Source: Guptibacillus hwajinpoensis (lineage in GTDB: Bacteria; Bacillota; Bacilli; Bacillales; Bacillaceae_J). Taken from it: a DNA stretch of 32,720 nt. Numbering within the stretch: the stretch's first letter is position 1; each line of letters opens with the position of its first letter. Location of the stretch: positions 1 through 32,720 of the forward strand of contig JAENZK010000006.1 in NCBI GenBank assembly GCA_016841285.1. Reading direction: 5' to 3'. Positions 13,885 to 21,342 of this stretch are shown piece by piece. The notes below the pieces were generated by a model. It was not told the DNA's origin. It ran no database searches and was given only the letters and a program-made list of their open reading frames with translations. The position numbers were made by a program, and so were the translations under genes.

Positions 13885-15390
13885 ATGAAAAATATTAGTT
13901 TTGTCCAAGCATTCAGAGCAAATTTTCTAGGTAAATCTCCAAACTGGTACAAAACCACTATACTTGCTTTTCTTGTGTTGAACCCTATATTGATGTTTAC
14001 CGCCGGTAAAACTATTACCGGTTGGGTGTTGATTGTCGAATTCATCTTTACTCTAGCAATGGCGCTGAAATGTTATCCCCTCCCTGCAGGTGGACTCCTT
14101 GCGATCGAAGCCGTCGTAATCGGGCTAACTAACCCTTATTCGATCTATCACGAAATTGAATTGAACCTCCCAGTAATTTTACTTTTAATGTTCATGGTGG
14201 CCGGGATCTATTTTATGAAAGAAGGTCTTGTGTATCTGTTTTCCAAGGTTCTTACGAAAGTACGTTCTAAAGTTACGCTGTCATTCCTGTTCTCTTTACT
14301 GGGTGCGATTCTATCTGCATTTCTAGATGCCCTAACCGTAACTGCGGTGATGATCGCCGTGGGGTATGGGTTTTTCCACATTTTCCACAAGTTTGCTTCC
14401 AGCGAAAAAGTGTACGAAAAGTATGACGTCAATAATGATCATATTATTGATGACAAATATCATGAAGATCTGGACCAGTTCCGTGGTTTTCTGCGAAATC
14501 TCATTATGCATGGTGTTGTAGGTACTGCGCTAGGGGGAGCAGCAACCTTAGTTGGTGAACCACAGAATCTAATGATCGGCACCATTATGAAATGGGACTT
14601 CGTAGATTTCTTTTTATACAGTGCACCCGTGTCTATCCCGGTAATGATTGTTGGTTTTCTGACCTCAATTATCCTTGAAGTCACTAAATCTTTGGGGTAC
14701 GGTTATCAACTTCCTGAATCAGTGCGAAAGGTTATGGAAGATGAAGTAAAAGCCAAAGATTCTTCAATGGACACTCGCGCACGTGTACGCCTGCTTATTA
14801 TGGCTGTATCTGGTGTTCTGCTAGTTCTTTCACTGGCATTTCACCTGGCGGAAGTAGGTATAATCGGTCTGATGATTATCATTCTGCTTACCGCTTTCAA
14901 TGGTGTTATCGAAGAGGGGCGAATCGGCCATGCATTTGAAGAAGCACTACCATTTACTGCACTTCTGGTCGTTTTTTTCTCCATCGTTGCAGTTATTCAT
15001 GACCAGCATCTGTTTACACCGATTATTCAATGGGTACTAAATCTCGAAGGTCAGAATCAGCTTGTCGCTTTTTTTGTGGCAAACGGTGTCCTTTCTGCAA
15101 TTAGTGACAACGTATTTGTTGCTACCGTCTATATGTCAGAAACACAGAAAGCGTTTGAAGCCGGAGGTATTGAATTGGATCATTATCAAAAGATGGCAGT
15201 TTCAATTAACATGGGTACAAACATCCCGTCTGTTGCTACACCGAACGGTCAGGCTGCGTTCCTTTTCTTGTTAACTTCTGCCCTTGCACCTCTTATTCGT
15301 TTGTCCTATATGGAAATGGTGAAACTGGCTCTGCCATACGCCATTCTTATGTCTTTAACAGGTTTATTGGCAACAATGTACCTTCTGTAA
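13885..15390 (+). CDS. nhaB: Na+/H+ antiporter NhaB
   Basis: The 501-residue membrane protein has about 12 helices and matches NhaB in length (513 in E. coli) and sequence style. Recognisable stretches are NPYSIYHEIELNLPVILLLMFMVAGIYFMK, given here only as a landmark from residue about 80, then LSAFLDALTVTAVMIAVGYG, GGAATLVGEPQNLMIG and NGVLSAISDNVFVATVY. NhaB exports Na+ in exchange for H+ and supports pH and salt tolerance. I start it at ATG 13885, which follows GGGAGGTG, rather than at the in-frame ATG 13843. Codon use looks different from its neighbours, with frequent CTG, GGT and CGT, and the family is best known from gamma-proteobacteria, so acquisition by transfer is possible. Confidence 0.94.
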   Translation: MKNISFVQAFRANFLGKSPNWYKTTILAFLVLNPILMFTAGKTITGWVLIVEFIFTLAMALKCYPLPAGGLLAIEAVVIGLTNPYSIYHEIELNLPVILLLMFMVAGIYFMKEGLVYLFSKVLTKVRSKVTLSFLFSLLGAILSAFLDALTVTAVMIAVGYGFFHIFHKFASSEKVYEKYDVNNDHIIDDKYHEDLDQFRGFLRNLIMHGVVGTALGGAATLVGEPQNLMIGTIMKWDFVDFFLYSAPVSIPVMIVGFLTSIILEVTKSLGYGYQLPESVRKVMEDEVKAKDSSMDTRARVRLLIMAVSGVLLVLSLAFHLAEVGIIGLMIIILLTAFNGVIEEGRIGHAFEEALPFTALLVVFFSIVAVIHDQHLFTPIIQWVLNLEGQNQLVAFFVANGVLSAISDNVFVATVYMSETQKAFEAGGIELDHYQKMAVSINMGTNIPSVATPNGQAAFLFLLTSALAPLIRLSYMEMVKLALPYAILMSLTGLLATMYLL

Positions 15391-15405
15391 AATATAAAAC
15401 TTGAT

Positions 15406-15446
15406 TAATGTCGAAGTGCTTTTTGTCACTTCGACATTAATTTTTT
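15406..15446 (+). terminator. Terminator of nhaB
   Basis: The 13-bp arms TAATGTCGAAGTG and CACTTCGACATTA flank an 8-base loop, followed by TTTTTT. Confidence 0.93.
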
Positions 15447-15458
15447 CGGTGTGATTGT

Positions 15459-15506
15459 GAGCCAGACTTCCCGATCCTGTGGCCACCGCCAACCCTTTGT
15501 CCCTTA
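15459..15506 (+). repeat. Dispersed hairpin repeat, one unit and a degenerate second
   Basis: GAGCCAGAC-TTCCCGATC-CTGTGGCC followed by a remnant ending AACCCTTTGTCCCTTA. Less conserved than most copies. Confidence 0.8.
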
Positions 15507-15611
15507 GAAAAATTTATACCATTTGCCAAGATAATTTTGGTAATATAGGGTACATGAGGTATAACTTTAATTAACTATTTAATTCAAAAAACATATAAAA
15601 GGAGATCTACC

Positions 15612-16862
15612 TTGGTTGAAATATTACTTATAAACTTCCTTTTCTTACTTTTTCCTGTTTTAATATACCTAATTTTCTTTGAAAATAAAATTCATATAAA
15701 AAAAAGAAATAGTTTTAATATTTTATTTTCAGCAATCTCAATGATCCTTTGTATGACCTTTCCGATTCGCTTGGAAATGGGGTTTATTTTTGATTTGCGA
15801 TATATTCCCTTTATAATTGCTTCTCTTCTAGGGGGATATAAAATTGCCTTGCCACTTTATGTAATACTTAATTTATATCGTTTTTATCTAGAAGGGGATG
15901 GTGTGTTTTTATCCTTCCTATATTCAACAATTGTTTTTATTGTCGTGCCTTTTTTGCATAAATTTTTCATTGATTATAATTCAAAAAAGCGCCTTTTAAC
16001 AGCAGGATCGATCACCTTTCTTTTGTTCACAATTTATCAATTGCATTTAAGTACTTTTTTAAAAAGCATTTCCTTGCAATTTTTGATAAATGCTTTCATC
16101 ATGGTTGCAACTTATGTAATCGGAATTATTACTATTATGGCTTTAATAGAAAAAATAATTGAAAATCAAAAAGCTCGTGAAAAATTGGTCGATAGTGATC
16201 GTTTAAATATTATCAGCGAACTGGCCGCTAGCATTTCACATGAAATAAGAAATCCATTAACGGTAACGAATGGTTTTCTTCAATTATTAAGAGACTCAAA
16301 AAACATTACGGAAAAAGAACAACATTATATTAATTTTTCCTTACAAGAGCTCAAACGAGCGGAAGGAATTGTAAGTGATTTTCTTTCCCTTGCCAAACCG
16401 CAGGCGGAAAACATGGTGAATACAGATCTTAAAGAAGAAATTGATTATGTAAATAACATAATGATCCCATACGCGCATATTCATCAAGTGGACCTTCAAT
16501 GTAGTTTCACAAACACCCTTACCCACTATATGGATAAGAACCAAATTCGGCAATGTTTGATTAACTTGTATAAAAATGGAATTGAAGCTATGAAAAAAGA
16601 CGGCGGAACCCTTTCAGTATTAGTATCCGAGCAAAATGGAAATATTGTCATCCAAATTAAGGATACTGGCTGCGGAATGTCCGAAGAGGAAATTCAGCAA
16701 ATTGGGAAACCTTATTATTCCACCAAAAAAGAAGGCACAGGCCTAGGCATGATGGTCGCCTATAGTACCATCCATAAATTGAATGGAAACATAGAGATTT
16801 TAAGTGAAAAAGGTAAAGGAACAACATTTGTAATAACGATTCCAGCATCCCATAAATATTAA
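15612..16862 (+). CDS. Membrane sensor histidine kinase, sporulation-kinase (KinB-like) type
   Basis: The 416-residue kinase has about six N-terminal membrane helices (residues 3-180) in a 5TMR-like arrangement (FIIASLLGGYKIALPLYVILN). The phospho-acceptor helix follows, with H210 in SELAASISHEIRNPLTV and GFLQLL after it. The ATPase domain shows N box NLYKNGIEAM, G1 DTGCGM and G2 GTGLGM. The HisKA segment is very close to Bacillus KinB and other phosphorelay kinases. It is an orphan: no response regulator is adjacent, as expected for kinases feeding Spo0F. The start is TTG 15612 with AAAAGGAGA 8 bases upstream. Stimulus unknown. A repeat-derived hairpin with a T run follows the gene. Confidence 0.92.
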   Translation: MVEILLINFLFLLFPVLIYLIFFENKIHIKKRNSFNILFSAISMILCMTFPIRLEMGFIFDLRYIPFIIASLLGGYKIALPLYVILNLYRFYLEGDGVFLSFLYSTIVFIVVPFLHKFFIDYNSKKRLLTAGSITFLLFTIYQLHLSTFLKSISLQFLINAFIMVATYVIGIITIMALIEKIIENQKAREKLVDSDRLNIISELAASISHEIRNPLTVTNGFLQLLRDSKNITEKEQHYINFSLQELKRAEGIVSDFLSLAKPQAENMVNTDLKEEIDYVNNIMIPYAHIHQVDLQCSFTNTLTHYMDKNQIRQCLINLYKNGIEAMKKDGGTLSVLVSEQNGNIVIQIKDTGCGMSEEEIQQIGKPYYSTKKEGTGLGMMVAYSTIHKLNGNIEILSEKGKGTTFVITIPASHKY

Positions 16863-16869
16863 TTTATCA

Positions 16870-16944
16870 GGCCAGAGTTCCCTATCAGTCCACAGTTCCC
16901 GACACTGTGGACTTTTTAAGCCAGAGTTCCCACCATCTGTCCCA
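16870..16944 (+). repeat. Dispersed hairpin repeat, three units; middle one acts as terminator
   Basis: Units are 16870-16886 (partial), 16887-16913 and 16919-16944. The middle unit has arms AGTCCACAG and CTGTGGACT, a compensated change from the usual CCAGAG/CTCTGG that keeps a perfect 9-bp stem. It is followed by TTTTT, so it reads as the kinase gene's intrinsic terminator. The third unit touches the left edge of the duplicated cold-shock block. Confidence 0.88.
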
Positions 16945-17088
16945 TTTGCTATTTCATGTTACATCTGTTATTCTAAGGAAGAATTTTTTGTTCTAATTCA
17001 GATTGAGAATTAAATTTGATTTTCGTCTAAGGTATTTGAGCAAGGGTAGTAACATATTGTGCGATTTTCGCAATAGGAGGCAACAATA

Positions 17089-17289
17089 ATGGAACAAGGT
17101 AAAGTTAAGTGGTTTAATGCAGAAAAAGGTTTTGGATTCATCGAGCGTGAAGGTGGAGAGGACGTATTCGTTCATTTCTCAGCAATCCAAAGCGAAGGTT
17201 TCAAATCTTTAGACGAAGGTCAAAGTGTAACTTTTGAAATTGAGCAAGGACAACGTGGACCACAAGCTAAAAACGTTCAAAAAGCTTAA
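17089..17289 (+). CDS. cspC: Cold-shock protein, copy 2
   Basis: The 66-residue product is identical to copy 1 at 12522, and the coding DNA differs by one silent base (AAA to AAG at codon 7) as far as I can see by eye. RNP1 KGFGFIE and RNP2 VFVHF are intact. AGGAGG lies 8 bases before the ATG. The leader has drifted more than the coding part (for example TTTTCGCAATAGG against TTTTCGCAATTGG), so either recent duplication or gene conversion keeps the proteins the same. Role as for copy 1: RNA chaperone in cold or growth-phase response. Confidence 0.95.
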   Translation: MEQGKVKWFNAEKGFGFIEREGGEDVFVHFSAIQSEGFKSLDEGQSVTFEIEQGQRGPQAKNVQKA

Positions 17290-17301
17290 TAATAGCTGAT
17301 G

Positions 17302-17334
17302 GCAGATCCTATTTATTGGGTCTGCTTTTTATTT
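17302..17334 (+). terminator. Terminator of cold-shock gene copy 2
   Basis: GCAGATCC-TATTTATT-GGGTCTGC with one T-G wobble, then TTTTT. Confidence 0.9.
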
Positions 17335-17427
17335 ACTTAAGATTGGCGGCCTTCGAAATCCTGATTGGTAAATAATATAATTTAGGATGAAGAAAACGCC
17401 CATCGAGCATCCGCTGGAAAAAAAATG

Positions 17428-17455
17428 CCCTATTCAAAAAATGAATAGGGTTTTT
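17428..17455 (+). terminator. Orphan terminator-like hairpin
   Basis: CCCTATTC-AAAAAAT-GAATAGGG followed by TTTTT, about 140 bases after the cold-shock gene and with no gene directly before it. It may be a back-up terminator or the end of an unannotated small RNA. Confidence 0.7.
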
Positions 17456-17563
17456 GCTTTTTGAAGCATCATTTATGAAACAATATCAGAAAAAATGCAA
17501 CTGGTGGACTAAGTATAGCATACGGTAGGAGTAATTCCTAATTTTTCGAGGTATTTAATTGGA

Positions 17564-17591
17564 AAGCCAGACTACCCGACCCTCTGGCCCA
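17564..17591 (+). repeat. Dispersed hairpin repeat, single unit
   Basis: AAGCCAGAC-TACCCGACC-CTCTGGCCCA. The rightmost copy in the window. Confidence 0.87.
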
Positions 17592-17607
17592 TGAAAGGAT
17601 TCTACTA

Positions 17608-17663
17608 TTGACAACATAGTAATTTAGTTTTATAGTAGTCTATGAAAATGATTATCGTTATCA
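17608..17663 (+). promoter_or_regulatory. Sigma-A promoter with Fur-like box
   Basis: TTGACA (17608-17613), 17-base spacer, TATAGT (17631-17636). Directly downstream, TGATTAT-C-GTTATCA (17649-17663) is a 7-1-7 palindrome matching the Bacillus Fur box TGATAATnATTATCA at all but two of its 14 fixed positions. A repressor bound there would cover the start of the transcript, so iron repression of the PAS gene is likely. Confidence 0.8.
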
Positions 17664-17708
17664 TGTTAATACTACTCCTGTTTATCCTACTCTTAAGGAG
17701 GAATATAA

Positions 17709-18182
17709 ATGTCTGAAGAAAAATTGTCAGATTTAATTAGTCCTGAAGCTGTAATTAATTTTGAAACTGGTGCGATTAAAGCTAGCACTTTAGATTCAAT
17801 CATCAAACTATTGCCATTTGAAATGGGCTTTTGCGATGCCAATGATATTTTCCGCTGGTATTCTAATAATCCAAACCGCGTACATGGTCGCCGTAAAGAA
17901 GCAATTGGGCGCCCTGTGCTTGAGCTTCACCCAAAAGTGGCTCATCACGTTGAAAAATTGTTAAATGATTTCCGTTCAGGAACACGCGATGAATGGGAAT
18001 TTTGGTTCCCAAAACGCTCTGGTGAAACTGGTCAAATTTACCAAAAATTCATGGCAGTGCGTGATGAAAATGGAAAATACCTAGGCTGTATGGATGTGAC
18101 CGTTAATATCGACCTTTTCCAAGGAAAAGACGGCACAAATACCCCTGAAACTATTGATGAATTTATCGCGATTAAACCTTAA
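17709..18182 (+). CDS. PAS-domain protein, probably iron-regulated
   Basis: The 157-residue protein is almost entirely one PAS-type sensory domain (about residues 28-140). It includes LLPFEMGFCDANDIFRWYSN, VHGRRKEAIGRPVLELHP and FMAVRDENGKYLGCMDVTVNID. It resembles the PAS domain that ends DUF438 hemerythrin-like proteins, here without the hemerythrin part. There is no output domain and no membrane segment. A strong AAGGAGG site precedes the ATG. A consensus promoter overlaps a Fur-like box, so expression should rise on iron starvation. Ligand (heme, flavin or other) unknown; partner protein unknown. Confidence 0.85.
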   Translation: MSEEKLSDLISPEAVINFETGAIKASTLDSIIKLLPFEMGFCDANDIFRWYSNNPNRVHGRRKEAIGRPVLELHPKVAHHVEKLLNDFRSGTRDEWEFWFPKRSGETGQIYQKFMAVRDENGKYLGCMDVTVNIDLFQGKDGTNTPETIDEFIAIKP

Positions 18183-18218
18183 AAAATATACCCTTCTCAT
18201 TTGAGAAATTTCTGTAAA

Positions 18219-18250
18219 ACACATTGAACTCCCTATTCAATGTGTTTTTT
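18219..18250 (+). terminator. Terminator of the PAS gene
   Basis: ACACATTGAA and TTCAATGTGT form a 10-bp stem with a 7-base loop and a T run. The mobile element's target duplication begins directly after it. Confidence 0.9.
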
Positions 18251-18348
18251 AATTTATAGGCTCTGTTAAAGAACAATGTTGATATTTGATGCCTTTCCAT
18301 ATTCTTGCTATTATAAAATAAGAACAAACTTTCGGGGAGGTTGCAAAG

Positions 18349-18459
18349 GTGAGCAAAGCGTTTAGTAACATATTAAAGCATATCGACAAACTATCGCATA
18401 CACAAAAAGAACAAATCTATCAATGGGTTAAACGCTATGTTCAACCTTCTTCCTATTAA
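18349..18459 (+). CDS. 36-residue protein at the left end of the mobile element
   Basis: GTG start with GGGGAGG 8-14 bases upstream, TAA at 18457-18459. The product (start MSKAFSNILKHIDKLSHTQK) is mostly one amphipathic helix with a QWVKRYV end. It sits just inside the left inverted repeat, where a transposase gene would begin, so it may be the N-terminal stub left after an internal deletion. Alternatively it is a true small cargo protein. No homologue is known to me. Confidence 0.55.
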   Translation: MSKAFSNILKHIDKLSHTQKEQIYQWVKRYVQPSSY

Positions 18460-18608
18460 CATCATTTGTATTTGAGATGACAGATACTTATGATAGTTTG
18501 CGTCTGTCAAAATTCGTTGTGTAGTTAATATTTAATTAACAAAGCAGATTATCCAATGAATATTGTTATAATTATACAAATAGGTAATTAATAGGAGGTG
18601 TATCTTAT

Positions 18609-18791
18609 TTGAAAACATACACTATTTTATTTGTTGTCATAGTTTTAATGCATACTATTAATCTAATTAACGTGACACTTTTTGATGGAGAATGGAATGG
18701 AATTGTTTTAATGCTATCGAATATTTTGTTTCTCATTGGTGTGGTCTATTATGGTATAGAATACCGAGCGAACAGATGTCGTAAGGGATAA
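18609..18791 (+). CDS. Small two-helix membrane protein carried by the mobile element
   Basis: The 60-residue product starts at TTG 18609, with AGGAGGTG 8 bases before it. Two membrane helices are evident (about residues 4-24 and 31-50), separated by FDGEWNG, with a basic tail RANRCRKG that should lie inside. An extended -10 promoter (TGTTATAAT) is about 35 bases upstream of the ribosome site and a terminator follows. It is cargo of a 611-bp element and unrelated to transposition. Function unknown. Confidence 0.65.
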   Translation: MKTYTILFVVIVLMHTINLINVTLFDGEWNGIVLMLSNILFLIGVVYYGIEYRANRCRKG

Positions 18792-18804
18792 CTTATAATG
18801 ATTA

Positions 18805-18837
18805 GGAAACCGTTGTAGTCGGTTTCCTTTATTTTTA
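18805..18837 (+). terminator. Terminator inside the mobile element
   Basis: GGAAACC-GTTGTAGTC-GGTTTCC followed by TTTATTTTT, 14 bases after the small membrane protein gene. Confidence 0.8.
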
Positions 18838-18934
18838 TAAAAAAATCAACATTAAAATTTAACAGAGCCAATTTATAAAGTAGAAGACACTGAAAAAGTG
18901 GATTAGTACCATTTTTTCAGTGTCCTTTTGTTTT

Positions 18935-19945
18935 CTATAACCCAATTATTTCCGCTACAAGTTGATGCGAGTAGAGTCGGGCCTTTTGGTCATAGACCAT
19001 TGTGCTCACCATGATCTCGTCTGCCTTCGTCTCATCTAAGAAGGATTGTAGCTTTTTCTTTACGTTTATAGGACTTCCGATGATCGTTGAGCCTAATTGT
19101 TTTTCTAAAATTGCCTTTTCATATGGGCTCATGAGCTCATCCAAATTCTTAACTGGTGGTTGTAACTGTGATGGTGTGTTCCTAATCATGTTTAGGAAGG
19201 TTTGTTTGATGGAAGTGGCAAGCAATACTGCTTCCTCATCCGTATCTGCCGCGATAACATTAACTGCTACCATTGCGTATGGCTCTTTATAATCCTCCGA
19301 CGGTTGGAAGTTCTCATAATATAATTTTAGGGCTGGCAGTGTGTTTTCAGGTGAAAAATGACTAGCAAAAGCAAATGGCATCCCAAGTTGTGCCGATAAT
19401 CGGGCACTATATCCACTAGAACCCAACAACCAAATAGGGATATTTTCACCTTCACCAGGGATTGCTCGTACCACCCCCGAACCTTGGAAATAGGCTTGCA
19501 GTTGTACTAATTGTTCTGGGAAATCATCACCACTGGCGTAGTTTGCCCCACGAAGGGCATGGGCTGTTCGTTGGTCCGTTCCCGGTGCACGCCCTAATCC
19601 TAAATCAATTCGGCCTGGAAACATAGCTTCGAGGGTTCCAAATTGCTCCGCGATCACCAGTGGCGAATGGTTTGGAAGCATGATGCCTCCGGATCCTACA
19701 CGAATAGTAGAAGTATGTGCGGCAACATGACCAATTACTACGGATGTTGCAGAGCTTGCTATGCCAGGCATATTATGGTGCTCCGCTAACCAATACCGTT
19801 TATAGCCTAGTTTTTCCGTTAACTGGGCTAACTCTATCGAATGTTGGAAGGATTGGCTAGGTGTCCCCCCTTGCACGATAGGTGCAAGGTCAAGGACAGA
19901 AAAGGGTATTTCTTTGATGGATTTTGTCGGTCTATTTATTGGCAT
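18935..19945 (-). CDS. LLM-class flavin-dependent monooxygenase
   Basis: The 336-residue protein belongs to the bacterial luciferase-like monooxygenase superfamily (TIM barrel, FMNH2-using). Recognisable pieces are [61 protein letters not shown] and [16 protein letters not shown], which mark the YvbT/YwcH-like single-component group. The substrate is not known for this group. The ATG at 19945 has AGAAGTGGAT upstream. It diverges from a second, related but distinct LLM gene at 20216 across 270 bases. Confidence 0.9.
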   Translation of the reverse strand: MPINRPTKSIKEIPFSVLDLAPIVQGGTPSQSFQHSIELAQLTEKLGYKRYWLAEHHNMPGIASSATSVVIGHVAAHTSTIRVGSGGIMLPNHSPLVIAEQFGTLEAMFPGRIDLGLGRAPGTDQRTAHALRGANYASGDDFPEQLVQLQAYFQGSGVVRAIPGEGENIPIWLLGSSGYSARLSAQLGMPFAFASHFSPENTLPALKLYYENFQPSEDYKEPYAMVAVNVIAADTDEEAVLLATSIKQTFLNMIRNTPSQLQPPVKNLDELMSPYEKAILEKQLGSTIIGSPINVKKKLQSFLDETKADEIMVSTMVYDQKARLYSHQLVAEIIGL

Positions 19946-20215
19946 GGGATATCCACTTCTTTCTTTTTAATTTACTGGTTGGATGGATCTTGGATATGTT
20001 TGATTAGTATAGTATTTAGTATTTATGCACCCCTATTTCAAAAGGGTATTACATAATCATTTGTTTTTTTATCATAACAGGAAGAATGGATGATTTAAAA
20101 TGAAATGACTTAGTTGAATGCGGGCGTTCCCACACTAATACCTTTTCAATTAGTTGCGAAAAAATCCCTTAATCGGTATCGTTGATTTTAATACGAAAAG
20201 AAAGGAAATATCTCC

Positions 20216-21196
20216 ATGAATCTTAGCATTTTGGACCAATCCCCCATTACTCCTGGGAAAACTGCACAACAGGCACTACATGAATCCTTGAAACTAGCAC
20301 AGGCTGGTGAGTCAATGGGCTATATACGCTATTGGATTGCGGAGCACCACAGCATGGATGGCCTTGCTTGCCCAGCTCCTGAAGTCATGCTCGGCTATAT
20401 CGGTGGGCATACAAGCACGATACGCATTGGAGCGGGGGCAGTGCTACTTCCACATTACAGTCCTTATCGGGTAGCGGAGACCTATAATTTGTTGGCAACC
20501 TTATTCCCTGGTCGAGTGGATTTAGGCATTGGTCGGGCGCCTGGTGGTTCAGCGGAAGCGACGATTGCCCTTTCAGGTAATTTCATAGAGAAGGTTCGTC
20601 ACCTACCTGAATCGTTAAAAACTCTTATAAAATTTATCGATCATGATTTTTCCCATGAAGAGATGTTTTCAAAAATCAAGCCAACACCGGTTCCTAAAAC
20701 TGCCCCAAAACTATGGTTACTTGGAACGAGCGAGAAAAGCGCAAAACTTGCTGCTGAAAATGGAATGGCTTATGCGTTTGGGCAATTTATGAGTGGGAGC
20801 GATGGGAAGGCTATCCTGCAAACTTATCGAAAAAACTTTCAAGGAAGAATGCCGAATGAGAAACCAGAAGCCATATTGGCTGTTTCCGTCCTTTGTGCTG
20901 AGACAACGGACGCGGCTGAAAAACTCGCATGGCGTAGTTATCTTGGAAAAAAACAGCTTCCTAAAGATCATGAGAAAGTTTATGATCAACTGCACGATGA
21001 TGATTTTTCCATAATGAAAAAAAGAATGGTGATTGGCAATCCCGAAGAGGTAGTAAAATCACTTCGTAGTTTGAAAAAGAACTACGGGGCAGATGAAATA
21101 ATGATTATTACGATCACTGACAGCTTTGAGTCCCGAATACGTTCGTATAAGTTGATTGCGAAGGAAATATTAGGTGCCAGCCCCCCTATGTTCTAA
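20216..21196 (+). CDS. Second LLM-class flavin-dependent monooxygenase
   Basis: The 326-residue protein shares the same landmarks as its divergent neighbour: MNLSILDQSPITPGKT, YIRYWIAEHHSMDGLACP, STIRIGAGAVLLPHYSPYRVAE and GRVDLGIGRAPGGS. The two are clearly different paralogues rather than a recent copy. AAAGGAAAT lies before ATG 20216. Head-to-head arrangement suggests shared control from the 270-base gap, but I see no clear operator there. Substrate unknown. Confidence 0.9.
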   Translation: MNLSILDQSPITPGKTAQQALHESLKLAQAGESMGYIRYWIAEHHSMDGLACPAPEVMLGYIGGHTSTIRIGAGAVLLPHYSPYRVAETYNLLATLFPGRVDLGIGRAPGGSAEATIALSGNFIEKVRHLPESLKTLIKFIDHDFSHEEMFSKIKPTPVPKTAPKLWLLGTSEKSAKLAAENGMAYAFGQFMSGSDGKAILQTYRKNFQGRMPNEKPEAILAVSVLCAETTDAAEKLAWRSYLGKKQLPKDHEKVYDQLHDDDFSIMKKRMVIGNPEEVVKSLRSLKKNYGADEIMIITITDSFESRIRSYKLIAKEILGASPPMF

Positions 21197-21235
21197 TCTG
21201 CCATACTAGGGCTGTTTAGTACAATAACTACAAAA

Positions 21236-21267
21236 AACAGCCCCTAAAAGGGCTGTTGGGATTTTTT
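21236..21267 (+). terminator. Terminator after second LLM gene
   Basis: AACAGCCC-CTAAAA-GGGCTGTT then GGGATTTTTT. A second GGGCTGTT at 21209-21216 could pair with the same AACAGCCC arm and disrupt the terminator. Confidence 0.88.
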
Positions 21268-21284
21268 CCAAAACAAGGTATAAT
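21256..21284 (+). promoter_or_regulatory. Candidate promoter for the 21343 gene
   Basis: TTGGGA, 17-base spacer, TATAAT. The -35 overlaps the tail of the preceding terminator. Confidence 0.55.
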
Positions 21285-21342
21285 TTTCATCTTCAAATCA
21301 TAACCATCACTACCATGATATCTTCACGAAGGGGGTAGTATA

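Larger units (their letters stand above)
16945..17334 (+). repeat. Segmental duplication, copy 2 (cold-shock gene with promoter, leader and terminator)
   Basis: Counterpart of 12375-12768, including the TTGCTA/TATTCT promoter at 16946-16974. Its left end abuts a dispersed repeat unit, which suggests repeat-linked rearrangement. Confidence 0.9.
17335..17607. other. Intergenic stretch without a gene
   Basis: No supported reading frame. It holds an isolated terminator-like hairpin (17428-17455) and one dispersed repeat unit (17564-17591). The rest shows nothing I can name. Confidence 0.6.
18259..18869. mobile_element. 611-bp non-autonomous element with inverted ends and 8-bp target duplication
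   Basis: The left end GGCTCTGTTAAA-GAAC-AATGTTGAT is matched in reverse at the right end by GGCTCTGTTAAA-TTTT-AATGTTGAT, 21 of 25 positions. The 8-bp sequence AATTTATA flanks both sides (18251-18258 and 18870-18877). The GGCTCTGTT start and 8-bp duplication fit IS1595- or IS6-like transposition. There is no full transposase inside. The interior carries two small reading frames with good ribosome sites, a palindrome at 18524-18540 (GTTAAT-ATTTA-ATTAAC), an extended -10 box at 18564-18572 and a terminator. Confidence 0.88.

Noticed and set aside
650-17591. CRISPR array made of the dispersed repeats
   Set aside because: Units are kilobases apart or in tandem without spacers, vary in sequence, and no cas gene is present.
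18349-18791. Full transposase inside the 611-bp element
   Set aside because: The interior holds only 36- and 60-residue frames; neither has a DDE or zinc-ribbon pattern.
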